Positions 23,638-34,300 of a stretch of DNA of 64,000 nt are shown one piece after another; position 1 is the first letter of the stretch, and each line of letters starts with the position of its first letter. Both the position numbers and the translations under genes were made by a program. The stretch is from Selaginella moellendorffii (Eukaryota; Streptophyta; Lycopodiopsida; Selaginellales; Selaginellaceae): NCBI RefSeq assembly GCF_000143415.4, contig NW_003314288.1, positions 311,034 to 375,033 of the forward strand, in the 5' to 3' direction. Under the pieces are notes generated by a model, which was not told the origin of the DNA, searched no databases, and worked only from the letters and a program-made list of their open reading frames with translations.

Positions 23638-24873
23638 ATTTTTGTGTGCGTGACTAATCACCCATACAAAAATATATACAGTTGCAGCAAGGCAAAAGGA
23701 ATATGGCAATAGGCTAGCAGGGGCCAAAGATGGCATGAGGCCTCATGCCATCTTGATATACACACAGCTGCAGGCAAGTAAAAACATACATGACAATACG
23801 CTAGCCATGAAATTGCAAGGGCCCAAGATGGCATGTGGCCTCATGCCATTTCTAAATGTGGTCCTAAACCATTCCATGGTGAACATACCAGGAAGCACAA
23901 GTGCCGAATATCAAGAGGAAGCGGTAGCCACACCAAAGACAGTGCCGCTCGCAACACCGCAACTACTCGTAGCGCCGCTCGCAACACCGCAACTGCTCGT
24001 AGCGCTGCTCGCACAAACTGCCACTCGCATAAACTGCCGCTCGCAATGGCGCTCACAATGCCGCAACCGCTTGTAGATGCATAAACCACAGCTCACAACG
24101 CCGCTTACACAAGCAGCGCTCACTGCGCTCAGCGGAACCAAGAACACGGCGCACAAAAATGATAGACCTAGGTATGAGTTCGAGAATTCAAAAATAACAC
24201 ACGCTTGAACGTCACATCAAATCCTCTGACAAACCAGATCTTATGATTCCTCTGACAAATTTCAAACTGAGTAGCTTCTAGACTTTGCTGTCGGAGGTTG
24301 AACTTTGTCACATCATGTCCTTGCCTCGATCCAGCTGTGCCATGTCAGTGATTCGAACTTTGCCATGCCATGTCAGCGATCCGCGCCAAGATTATTCGCC
24401 GTGTAAAGGAATAATTATGCTATGTGTGTACGTCCATTTATGGCAATATAAGGCCACACGCCATTCAAAGAATAATGCTAGTCGAGCATTTTTTGGTGCA
24501 TTTTTGGGTTCAGAATTGCATGAGCCCACACGCTATAAAGTTTACCTGTACCAAAAATAGAAACAGCTTTATTTACTTGGGAATTTAAGTGGTTGAGGCA
24601 TTTTTAAACTTACAAACACATGCCCTACTTACATTCATTTGGTTGCTTAAAATTCAAAAATATTATAAACCTTTCTTTTTGCATTTTCAATGTTTTCAAT
24701 TATGGTTTTTGATTTTCGCAGGACCAGCCTAGTAATCTATTTGCATCCCGTCATGTTTATAGCTAGCTTTCATTTGTCCCCTTCGCTGGCCTGAGATACA
24801 TCTGCTCGGAATCTGCCTCTTACAGCATTTGCCCAGAAAGGGCATCTTTCTTCACGTAGCATTTGCCACATGT

Positions 24874-24905
24874 TTAGGGTTAGGGTTTAGGGTTTAGGGT
24901 TTAGC
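24874..24905 (+). repeat. Interstitial plant telomere-type repeat
   Basis: Four to five head-to-tail copies of TTTAGGG with one six-base unit. It lies in the intergenic region of the DUF7869 element, well away from any chromosome end visible here. Confidence 0.9.
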
Positions 24906-26135
24906 AATTCAGTAGCTTGATAAACATGCAAATACAGAACTTGATGCAAAATCCTTTGATATGTCACAATGCCCCTAGGACCATAAACACATTTCAATAG
25001 AGAGGGTCCTTTCATTTCATAACTCCTTACGTGAAACCAGAGTTAGTGAAGTTGGTTTCTTGTGATCCCGCATCTGATTGTGATGTCCCTTTGCAGTGTC
25101 GATGGAAAGGTCAATGCACACCAAACTGTAGAATCTTGGAGCAAAATAACGGTCGGATCTATGGCAAATGCCCCTGAAACATTGTAAGGCTCGTGTGGTC
25201 TCATGTGGTGTCTGATCGAGATGCTTCTTTGCAGGGTCATCAAGAAGGACATTGTATACCATTCTGTAAAATCTAGTTGCGATCTAACGGTTGAATCTCC
25301 AGGAAACTCAAAACAATCTCGCGCGTATTAGAATATTCTAGGAATATACTCCTATGTGCTCCTGAAAATGGCATGCGGCCCCACGCCATTCAAGAGATAA
25401 TGCCAGATGACGCCGAGCATTTTTTGGTGCATTTTTTGGGATCAAAATTGCATAAGCCCACACGCTTGAACGTCACATCAAATCCTCTGACAATTTATTT
25501 AGCTGAACATCTGGCATTTTTGGAAATACAAGATGCTTTGGAATATCCAATCATGCATGGTATAAATATAGCGAGGGTATTAAATGATATCCCAATCATG
25601 ATCTTTCTTTTGGATTTCGTGTGCATGCAGTCCGAGAAATGATGACGTTGTGGATTTCTTTTGGATTTCACGCATGCGCGCGCCGATCCAGAAATTAATG
25701 GTGGCGCCCAAGTCCGAGGAATGATGATGTGGCGGGATTACCAACCGTCATGACATTTCGCGCGTGTGAGGTTAGGTTTTGCATTTTGCTTCGTACTCGC
25801 GCTCGCACACTCGCGCTCGCATCGCGCTCCCACTTCTCTACAGGTTTCTCGTGTGCATCGGCATCCACTCGCGCTTGCATCACACTCGCGCTCGCATCGC
25901 GCTCGCATCGCGCTCGTGTGCATCGGCATCCACTTCAAGACACACCCAGTTTGTAACTTCGCCACCAACTCCGCCGCCCACTCCGCCACCCACACGCAGC
26001 CCACTTGGCGTCCCGGGAGATTTCAGCACCACTCTCCAACTGTAAATGGCAGAGTAGCCTTGCTGCTACGATCCGCTGCACACACAGTGCACATTCGCCA
26101 GCGAGTCCGGTTGTCACGCCTCCATTCGGCTTCAA

Positions 26136-29100
26136 ATGGTAAGTCTTTTAGGCCAAGTAGAAAATGGCATGAGGCCACATGCCATTCAGTAGCAACATTG
26201 GCATGCACCGATTGGGCTCTCGAGTGCAGTCCGGTTACAGATGGCGTGTAGCCTCACGCCATCTTAGGATGCAGCCTCAAGACATCTGATGCAGTGGTGA
26301 ATGGCGTGTGGCCTCACGTTATTTCCAGCTACTAGCTTTTCATCTGTCAGCTCTAATTGTTGTGCATTTCTGAACAGGCGAGGAATTGCGTTCTTCTTCC
26401 AGCCACTGTCAATGTGGATGCAGAGAAGGGGGAGGAGCTCACCAGTTGGACTTTCGGGATGGAAGGCGAGGATCTGAGGCTGTACAACACAGATGGTGGG
26501 AGAAAAGAATGCATGGGGATCCTCATCCAAGTGACAGACACTCCATGCAGTTCCATGCAAGAATATGGATTGGCACTTGTGGTAGAGACAGCGTCTGCCT
26601 TCAAGATCCACCTTGCACATCCTAGCGGCTTCCCGGAGGGGGGCAGCGGCTATGAGGAATTCCTAGAGGGAGCTAGGGAGAGGTTGTCCAGGAGGCCCAC
26701 AATTTCAAAGACGCTGCGGGTCTATGAAGATCACATGGAATCCACGGACCTCACCTACGGCGATGTTCAAAAACTATATTCCAACATTGAGCCGTTGAGA
26801 GTGACTCCAGTTCGCGAAGCAAAGGGGAAGGGGGTCGATCTGGAAACTACCCCGAAGCAGAAAAGGGTGGTCAAGCTCAAGCCGACGTCCGACTCTCCTG
26901 CTCCAAAAAAGAAGCTACTCAGTGATGCCATTGCCTCGGGTTCGAACACTACACCCACCAAAAAGAAGAGCCGCAAAGAGCAGAAAGAGCAAGAAGAGGT
27001 AGCAAAAATCGTCGCAGATAATAGTACTTGTTACTATTCCAGCAAAGTATATACAATCGACGTGAGCCGTATCGACATCCAAAGCAAATACAACCACAGG
27101 CTAGTATCTGATGAGTGGGTGGAGAAACTGAAGCAGAAGATGCTGGCAAGTCCAGTAACACCCGACATCGCAGACGTGATCCCCTACTACCGAACAATGA
27201 AGGGCGAGACGAGGTTTCCAGACTTGATCAATAGGAAGGTGTTGGACGATCAGAACATCCGGTTCTATGCCGTCTCCGGGCAGCATTCTAGCTTGGCGAT
27301 GCAAGAGATAGTTGTGGATATTATGGTGGGCGAGGAGGTGAAGAAAGTCTTCAAGACAAGAGTTGTCCGCCTGATAAAAGGCAACTCGCCCCTCCGATCT
27401 ATCATATACATCTCCCATGCGCAGAATGTCAAGCAAGAAACGTGCTACAAATCGGGTCTGCACGAGACATTGGCACGAACACGGAAGCTCTGGGTTCAAC
27501 TGAAGAAGCCACAAAAACCAGGACAAGGACGTGCACTAGCAACTAGCGCCTGGCAGGTAAGCCTCGTTGCATGTGGCATAGCATGTGGCCTCACGCCATT
27601 TCCATTGCAGGAATTCTCGAGTCTTCTCTCGAAAACACTGGGGGTCAATGACACACTCAGCATCCATAACATTCTACTCGCGACAAAAGTTGTTTTTGAC
27701 AAATGGGTAGATGTGCTGAGGAGGTACCATGACGGGGAGTTGCCAAACTCAATGGGTGTGGAGGACGGCCGGAAGCCCAATGATTTGAAGCTCAACGCCT
27801 TGCGTTTCTCGCGGTCTCTAGACGACAACGACCTTCTGACAGTGGCTAATGCTCTTCTACGTGGTGAGGTAGTCTTCAACAAGACCAAAATGACTCCCGG
27901 CCATATTGTGACATACGAGGACTTGTGCACGACTCTGAGAGCTCGTGCGCTATTGAAGGATTGGATCTTCGAGCAAGTGGCCGTGGAGAGGGTGAGCATC
28001 GACACCACGCAAGAAATGATGGAAGCGCTGGAGTTGTCAAATGAAGACATCAACGAGTACGTGAAGGGGGCCCCCAAGTTCATCGATCTGCTGCGGGATG
28101 CCACGAAAAGTAAAGCTGTGAAGTTGGATTAGTATCCAAATTTCATTAAGATTGATGTCAACCGCCGGCTTCAGAAACAGCTCGACCCCGCAGCAGAGGC
28201 CTATCGAGAACCTTACCGGGTATACTTGAATTCGGATGAGGATCAAAGGTGGAGGAGCATCGTTTCCCGCGGAGATGAGCAGGTCAAGAACATCTTTTGT
28301 GTGATGGACTTCACAAATGAGGAGATCACTCATGCAGATGAAGTCAGCTCCATCATTGACTTAATGGTGGGACTTGCGGAGGTGGAATCTTCAGTCCACT
28401 ATATGATCTACGACTCCGAATCCTATCACAAGTTCTGGAAGGCCTTGAACGAGGTGAAGGCTCGGTTGAAAGGCAAGGAGATGCGGGAGATCCATGGGAT
28501 AATGGCTAAGAAGAAGATACCGACGAATGTCCGCATCTTCACACTCGCCCTTGTTATTGGTCCTGCAGCAGAGTGGGACTGGAGTGACTTCCCAGCTTCG
28601 TTCGACAAGGCCAATCGAATTGATCTGAGGGAGGTCAATTTACCCGTGCCTGAGGATCTGAAGACGGCTATGGAGCTTTCGAATCCAAAGAAAGCTCCAG
28701 GTGCAGCATGGGAAATGCTCAGCTGGGTCTTCAACGCAATAGCAGGTGGGTCACCTGCTTCCGACTCCAAGGGCAAATGCGTTGTCGAGTACAACTGCGG
28801 CGGACTATTCTTTCGAGCCGCACTACTCAAGGGTGTCCCGTGTGTTGCGGTGACAAACTCCATTGAAGAGGTGACTTCAATGGAGCATATAATTACAGTT
28901 GCCAAAGAAAAACAGTATCTTCTCTGCGAACCTGGTGAGTACACACTTTAAGTTTAAATGTTATCTCACAAGCTCTGTATGCAGGAGCGTGGCCACCCCC
29001 AGATGGTGAAACGGCGTTAACAGCTACTGTTGAAGATACCCATGTTGGGCCGAGCTCACAACCTGCACAAGGTAAGGTCACGTGAGGCCTCACGCCATTT

Positions 29101-31758
29101 TGATTATAGATCGTTGTGAATATTCAGACACGAGGACTGAAAAGTGCACTGGTGGCGCATCGTAGAAGGACAAACAGACAAGCAATAGGAAAAAAGGAGG
29201 TACAAATTATATTTGCAATGGCATGTGGTCTCATGCCATTCCTTGGAGGAGAAACTTCTTCAAAGGCAAAACAGGCAAGCACCAGCCAAGCTCAAACTGA
29301 CAGTGGTCATAAAAAGCGAAAGCACGTTGGACAGTCGTCGAGATCAGAGGCGTTTGATTCGAAAAGGAAGAAGGGCAACGAAAAGATGATAGGTAATGCC
29401 TCGCGGTTATGGCGTGTGTGCTCATGCCATTCATTGTAGATCAAGGGCTGAGTGAAAGCAGGCAGTCACCACCTCATGACTCAGATTCCTATGGCGGACT
29501 CCCCTTCCCCAATCTCAATGGAGAGGTACAATGGATGAGGGAAGCTTTTCAAGTCAGAGCCACATTTTTCTCATCTCGTCGTCTTCGAAGGGTGCAAGAA
29601 CGTGCAGAAACCATGTTAAAACAGTCGGGTGAGGATACGGTCCTAGGTCACGCACTAAAACAGGCTATGGATGTCTTGTATTTTGAGATGGAGACTCGGC
29701 CAGATGATTTTCCCAAGATGGTCCTGGAAGAACAAGCCATCCAGCCTGAGCAGCCTATGGAAGAAATGCAGGAGGGGGATGAGGAGCCAGAGAAAGATAA
29801 TGAGCAGGAAGAGCAGAAGGACGAAAAGGAGGACAAAGAAGAGGAGGACGAAGAAGAGGAGGACGAAGAGGACTTGGATGGTCCTCACAATGGTGACGAT
29901 CACAATAACGACGACAACGATGATGACGACGATGGCCAGCCTGAGGTGGCCAAAGAGCAGCAGAGGAAGGTCATACAAGACAAACCATCAGGTAAATAAT
30001 AGTACATCCATTCCTAACCTTTTACCATTTCTAACATTGTCCATGTAGGTCGCAGAGCAAATGGTAAGTAGAGATTATTCAGTTGAATTTACAAACTCTA
30101 GCCTTTAGTGTCGAGGAAGGATAGTGCCAAGCAAGGGTCGAAACGTATGTCCAATCCTTCAAAATCAGCAGTGCGCCCAAGTGATATCGGTCCTAGTTCC
30201 TCAATAGCAGTTGATGGTAAATACAGTATAGTCGATTCAATGTGCTAATGAGTTTGTTTTTAGTAGCACGGGAGGATACCATCTCAATCGAAGGGAGATA
30301 TTTGGACATGCATATGGATCCGCCAGTGGACTCTACTTGGCTGCAAGAGTCATCAGAGCTGGTGGAGGCTACTATCCATATCAACGCCAAGCAAGCTGAC
30401 CACGCTCCACTTGATGCTGCCCATACCACTGAGTCAATCTTGTCCACGTATCCAACTGACGGTGACCAGGCACCATTGGACCCACATGAGGCCGCCCCAG
30501 CTGCCGAGCCGGTCGTATCCTCATTTCCAATGGACCCAACGTGTGCCCAATCGTCTGACTACGCGCTGTTGGAACCTCCCTACACCGCCCCTGCTGCCTG
30601 TTCGGTCATGTCCACTTTGCCAACGGAGGCACCAGCTGAAATGGCGTGTGATCACACGCCATCGGAACCACCCCATGCCACTGTTGAGCCAGTTGTACCA
30701 GAGTCTACAACTGAAATGGCATGTGCCCACACGCCATCGGATGCGATTGACCCCACATTGCAGAGGAGAGTATTTCCGCCCTTCACGTTTCCTCGACCAA
30801 AACCCTCTCAACGACCATCGGGAGCAACATTCGCTAATATTGTAGATGGTAAAATTGACTTGTACCATTTTTTATGCTGACGCATTTCATTTCAGAGTCA
30901 CGGCGAAGGTATTGTATCGTTTTTGATCTGAACGGTGTCCTTTTCTCCCATGAGCGTGGCTCGTCCTCAAATGTCATTGCACCCTCCAAAGCCTGCGGTC
31001 GCAAGTTGGTCAAAAGAGACAGATTCACATTAATCACACGGGAGAAACTGCGGGATCTAATAATGACCATGCGACACTTAAAACAGAGGGCCGGGTTCAA
31101 TTTGCAATTGGGAGTTTGGACATCCATGATGCGCCACAGTGCATTAACGTTGCTACAGATGATGCACGATCAGACGCGAGTAATATTACCATTTGACTTT
31201 CTCCTAACGCAGGAGGATTGCTTGACTATGGTCCATGTGAGGGGTAGCAAGCCTATCTTCGTCAAGCCAGAGGCTGTAGTGATGAACCGGACTGCTAGCT
31301 CAAGTGAAATCCTCATCATCGATGACTCGCCGATTAAAACTGCAGCGAACACGCACACATATGCAGTGCACCCCATCTCTTACAGAATGGAAACTAGGGA
31401 GAAGAAACCGTATGTTCTGGGGGACCTTGCAAAACGGCTTGGAGCGATGGTGATAGAGAACCGGCCAGTCCAGGAGGTGGCTGCAGAAATCAACCAAATG
31501 GCAGATGGAACGGTATATCAGAAGCCATTTGATCGGACAGACACCAGTCATCATTTATGGCATGTATATTGTCTAGCCAAGCACTATCCGCATCTCCATA
31601 ATCTGCTCAACCGGATGGGTTCTTCGACCACTGAACATGAGCGTGGACGTATTAGAGAAGAGATGGCATTACTATTGGGTTTAAATCCTGATAGTGTGGA
31701 GAGTGATGAAATTCCAAGAATATTGTATAGGCGTTGGAGGCAAAAAATAACAGTCTGA
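26136..31758 (+). pseudogene. ParB-like / methyltransferase-like / acidic / HAD-phosphatase-like multidomain gene
   Basis: Exon 1 appears to be only the ATG (26136-26138), joined to 26378 to give MARNCVLLPATVNVD. Further exons include 26378-27556, 27611-28934, 28985-29071, 29440-29991 and a last one from about 30896 to 31758. Intron phases fit where checked. Segments: a Lys-rich linker near 26900; a ParB-like domain with DVSRIDIQSKYNHRLV and FYAVSGQHSSLAMQE (27272-27307); a degenerate AdoMet-type motif, VVEYNCGGLFFRAALLKG (28783-28836), placed like the methyltransferase motif of the MULE gene; a Glu/Asp-rich tract (29760-29945); and a HAD domain with VFDLNGVLF, LGVWTSMMRHS and ILIIDDSP, close to FCP1/NIF CTD phosphatases but with Asn for the second Asp. 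In-frame TAGs at 28130-28132 and 29163-29165 break it, so I call it a pseudogene; readthrough is unlikely. It could be two adjacent genes, but the 30846/30896 junction keeps frame. Confidence 0.6.
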
Positions 31759-32200
31759 GATGGCATGTATTTATTTAAAAATGTAACTTATTATGGCATG
31801 GGGTTCCATGCCATTGTATTAATATTAAAAGACAATTCTTTGAGAGGATTTGCATTATACTAGAAGTGTTACAGCATGTTATTGGAAGTCTACGAAGTTG
31901 TTTTATTAATAATGGGAAAGTAAAGATTGAATGGGGACTTGGGCTCCACCTAGACTCGGAGCAACTGAGCCAATATTAAAAGGATGGAAAGAAATTGGAC
32001 GACGATGACAAGGAGAAGAGAGAGGTGAAGCAGTGGCAGGGGGAGGAGAAGTGATTGAGTAGACATTTCCTTGTTTAAAATAAAATGGCATGTGCCTCAA
32101 TGCAGTTGAATTTTGTTATATTTATATACTATATAAAGGTTTGGAAACCTTATTTTACAAGTGGGATAATGACAATTCCCACTTTAACGAAATAGAGCTT
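31759..32200. other. Right subterminal region and right terminal inverted repeat
   Basis: Non-coding DNA after the HAD domain, with palindromes at 31793 and 32085. It ends in the 24-bp terminal repeat at 32177-32200. Confidence 0.7.
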
Positions 32201-33500
32201 TTCTTCCGTACTTGCGAGAGCAACCATTTGCTGGTATATCTATTTCAATCCTTGTACATACCAAATATACTTACCTTGTTTAGTGAGTATATCTTTGTAG
32301 CACTTTACATGATATTTGAATTTTCAGGTATAGTCTTCAATATCTTCTTTACTGCCTTATTTGATGCTCTTAAGATGTTCTAGGTATTCAATTGTTATGC
32401 CACTAGGTTGGTACTTCTCTTTGAATCACTTAACTTTTTTCCGAAACTTAAGTTTTTCATCAAAAATTATAATACCATTCTAATGCTTTTCTTTTAAGTG
32501 TGAAAAGGAATAGAAGTTCTTTGTTGTCTTCTTGCTGATTGACTTATATAATTTGGTTGAATTGCTGGAAATGTCTTTCTTGCATCTTCAATTTTGCTAC
32601 CGGTGAAGATTGGATATGTAATCATGATGCCGTAGGGTGTTGTTGGGTTAATAAATGCCATCTTTCTATTATTGGTGATGGTTCAATTTTTGGAGAAGTT
32701 GGATAAGATTGAAAGTTATCAGTGTTGTAATCTTTGTAATCAAGAGTTTCAAGTGGTGGTAAATCTTGATCTAAGTCTAAATTTTGGTTGATTGTGTCTT
32801 CCTCGACATTGGTTGTGTTAATGTTGTTTGATTTGCCAACTGGTATGGCTTGGGTCGTTTTGTCAAAGTCTTGAATATAGTCTTAAGGATTTCGATTTAA
32901 GCTTGAGTCTTCTATTGTTTGTCTACTTCTAATTTTTTGTGGAGTTGTTTCATCTCTTCTCGTATTTTTTGTATCTGATCTTGCTCTTGTTTCTTGAGTG
33001 GATCAAGGTTGTGTTTGTACATTCGATGTTGTGCTAGAGCTTTCTTGAGTTATCATTTTCTTAAATTTACTTTTATGGTTTTGTTGTTATTGTCTTTGGT
33101 TTGTTGTGTTCGTCTCGAAAAAATGTTGTGTTGTTGTAAAATCATGTGGTGTAAACTAACACAATTTATGTATTGGTATTTATGTTGCTACGTTATACGC
33201 AGCTCGGTAAAGTTGATCAGTCTTCAACAAGGTCGTTGCTTGCCAACTTTAGGATCGTAAGAGTGCATACTATGGCTACTCTTTTTACGAGTCTTTGTTG
33301 TGTTAAATTATTGTAAAGTAATTGTGGCCTACCTCTAATTGTGTTGTATAAAGTCATGCGTGTCCTTACTATAAGCGTCTGCATTCTCCAGTTGATGGTG
33401 ATGTTCAAAAAGTCTGAGCTGAGTAGTGGTTGTATTCTAAATGTTGTTGTCCCTAAGATTATTGTTGATACAAATTTCTAGATTCTTGATTTTTGTATTT
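32201..33500 (-). mobile_element. Tat/Athila-like gypsy element, 5' gag part, decayed
   Basis: Minus-strand translation in broken frames gives gag-like text (for example KKQEQDQIQKIREEMKQL near 32950 and PSGITIEYLEHLK near 32400). It connects to 19563 when the 12.6-kb transposon is removed. I could not identify a 5' LTR or primer-binding site up to about 33500, so the outer limit is approximate. Confidence 0.5.
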
Positions 33501-33639
33501 TTTTATCTTTGATCGCTGTCCATGCTTTGATTAATTATTATTTTTATTCCCCATCATCCTCCACTTGTTAAATCCTTAGTATTTGATTTCTATTTGCTTG
33601 GTTGCTTCTTAATAGCTCATCTGATAAATGTATATTTTC

Positions 33640-34300
33640 GTTTTCAATAATGTGAAGAAGAAATGCAAGTGCTTATTAGTATGGTAGATGGTATACTATT
33701 ACCAAAAAGAGTTTGGGATAATTTCCATTGAACTAGACTACCTATTTCCAACTTACTTGAAACATCAACAAAAGAAGAGATTGAGATTCCAATATAAACC
33801 CACCCTAAAGTTATGTTGTGTAAAGCATCTTGAGGGTCTACAACAATAACTAGTCCCTCAGCCACAACTACATGTATAGCATCCACTATCTTCACAAGAG
33901 CTTTATACCATATATTACAAGCATTTATATCTATAGAAGAACAACCAGAATTAAGGATATTCTTGCCTTTGGAAATATTTTTACTCTCTATCTTCTGTGG
34001 AATAACATCTTTATTATTATTCCTCTATGTTCCAATTGTATTTCCCTAACAGATTTTGGTAGGAAATATCTCTATTGGAAACATCAATTGATTCTACTTC
34101 TATATAGAAAACCCACTAACATCCAGAGTAATTTGAGTTAAACATCTTAATAATGCAAAGCAAAACACTTCTAACTCTTAAAGAAGCATAGTGACAAATG
34201 CAAGTAGCATCTAAAGATTCTATTCTTCCCTTTGCAATTGATTCTCCATTATCCCAAACAATCTCTATTACATCTCCTTTAACAACTTGAGAAAACAAAG
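33640..34300 (-). pseudogene. Remnant of a second DUF7869-element gene (N-terminal part)
   Basis: Two pieces (34116-34298 and 33644-33895) match the N-terminal region of the gene at 20253-23321. ESIAKGRIESLDATCICHYASL parallels the KRVAKGTLVSMDRNFVIHCQ-type region. VVAEGLVIVVDPQDALHNITLGW with IGSLVQWKL parallels VVAEGLATVVDPRDAV with IGSIVRWKL. The frame is broken between and within the pieces. It is more diverged than the intact element, so it is an older related insertion. Confidence 0.65.

Larger units (their letters stand above)
23322..26135. repeat. Repeat-rich divergent intergenic region of the DUF7869 element
   Basis: This non-coding region holds palindrome copies at 23395, 23467, 23501, 23730 and 23828, with degraded ones near 24440, 24519, 25368 and 25450. 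It also has a tandem array GCTCGCAACACCGCAACT (about 23945-24130), a telomere-type run of TTTAGGG (24874-24905) and a CGCTCGCAT/GCATCGGCATCCACT array (25790-25940). Two separate stretches share CACACGCTTGAACGTCACAT (about 24195 and 25457), showing local duplication. It probably carries both promoters. Confidence 0.7.
20108..32105. repeat. Dispersed 22-bp palindrome family (half-site ATGGCRTGWGG)
   Basis: About 20 copies of ATGGCATGAGG or a close variant followed by its reverse complement. Positions: 21501, 21558, 23395, 23467, 23501, 23730, 23828, 24440, 25368, 26164, 26241, 26301, 27579, 29076, 29218, 29409, 30641, 30716, 31793, 32085, plus half-sites near 20108 and 20165. Those at 23730 and 30641 are perfect 22-bp palindromes. 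Most variation is CATG versus CGTG/CACG and the central four bases. All lie inside the DUF7869 element; I saw none in the MULE or the retroelements, apart from relics near 34711-34910 beside a related remnant. Confidence 0.9.
19564..32200. mobile_element. 12.6-kb DNA transposon with DUF7869-type gene, ParB/HAD gene and palindrome family
   Basis: The ends are perfect 24-bp inverted repeats (19564-19587 and 32177-32200) whose core is CTCTATTTCGTTAAAGTGGG. Outside them the gypsy gag text resumes, so this is an insertion. I see no clean target duplication; flanks share only CTTTT-like bases. Inside are two long genes in divergent orientation (20253-23321 minus and 26136-31758 plus) separated by 2.8 kb of repeat-rich DNA with an N gap. 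About 20 copies of a 22-bp palindrome are spread across it. Several in-frame stops in both genes suggest the copy is inactive. The superfamily is not settled; the termini do not read CACTA or CAGGG. Confidence 0.75.

Noticed and set aside
27496-28104. 202-residue minus-strand frame
   Set aside because: Antisense shadow of the ParB-like gene.
28130-28132. Programmed stop-codon readthrough in the ParB/HAD gene
   Set aside because: Stops also occur at 29163 and three times in the partner gene, which fits decay better. There is no sign of a conserved readthrough context.
28115-28132. A 15-nt GT...AG segment removing the TAG as an intron
   Set aside because: Far below any workable intron size; the other introns here are 38 nt or more.
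20108-32105. Palindromes as a CRISPR array
   Set aside because: Copies are widely and unevenly spaced, lie in introns and exons, and there are no regular spacers or cas genes; the context is eukaryotic.
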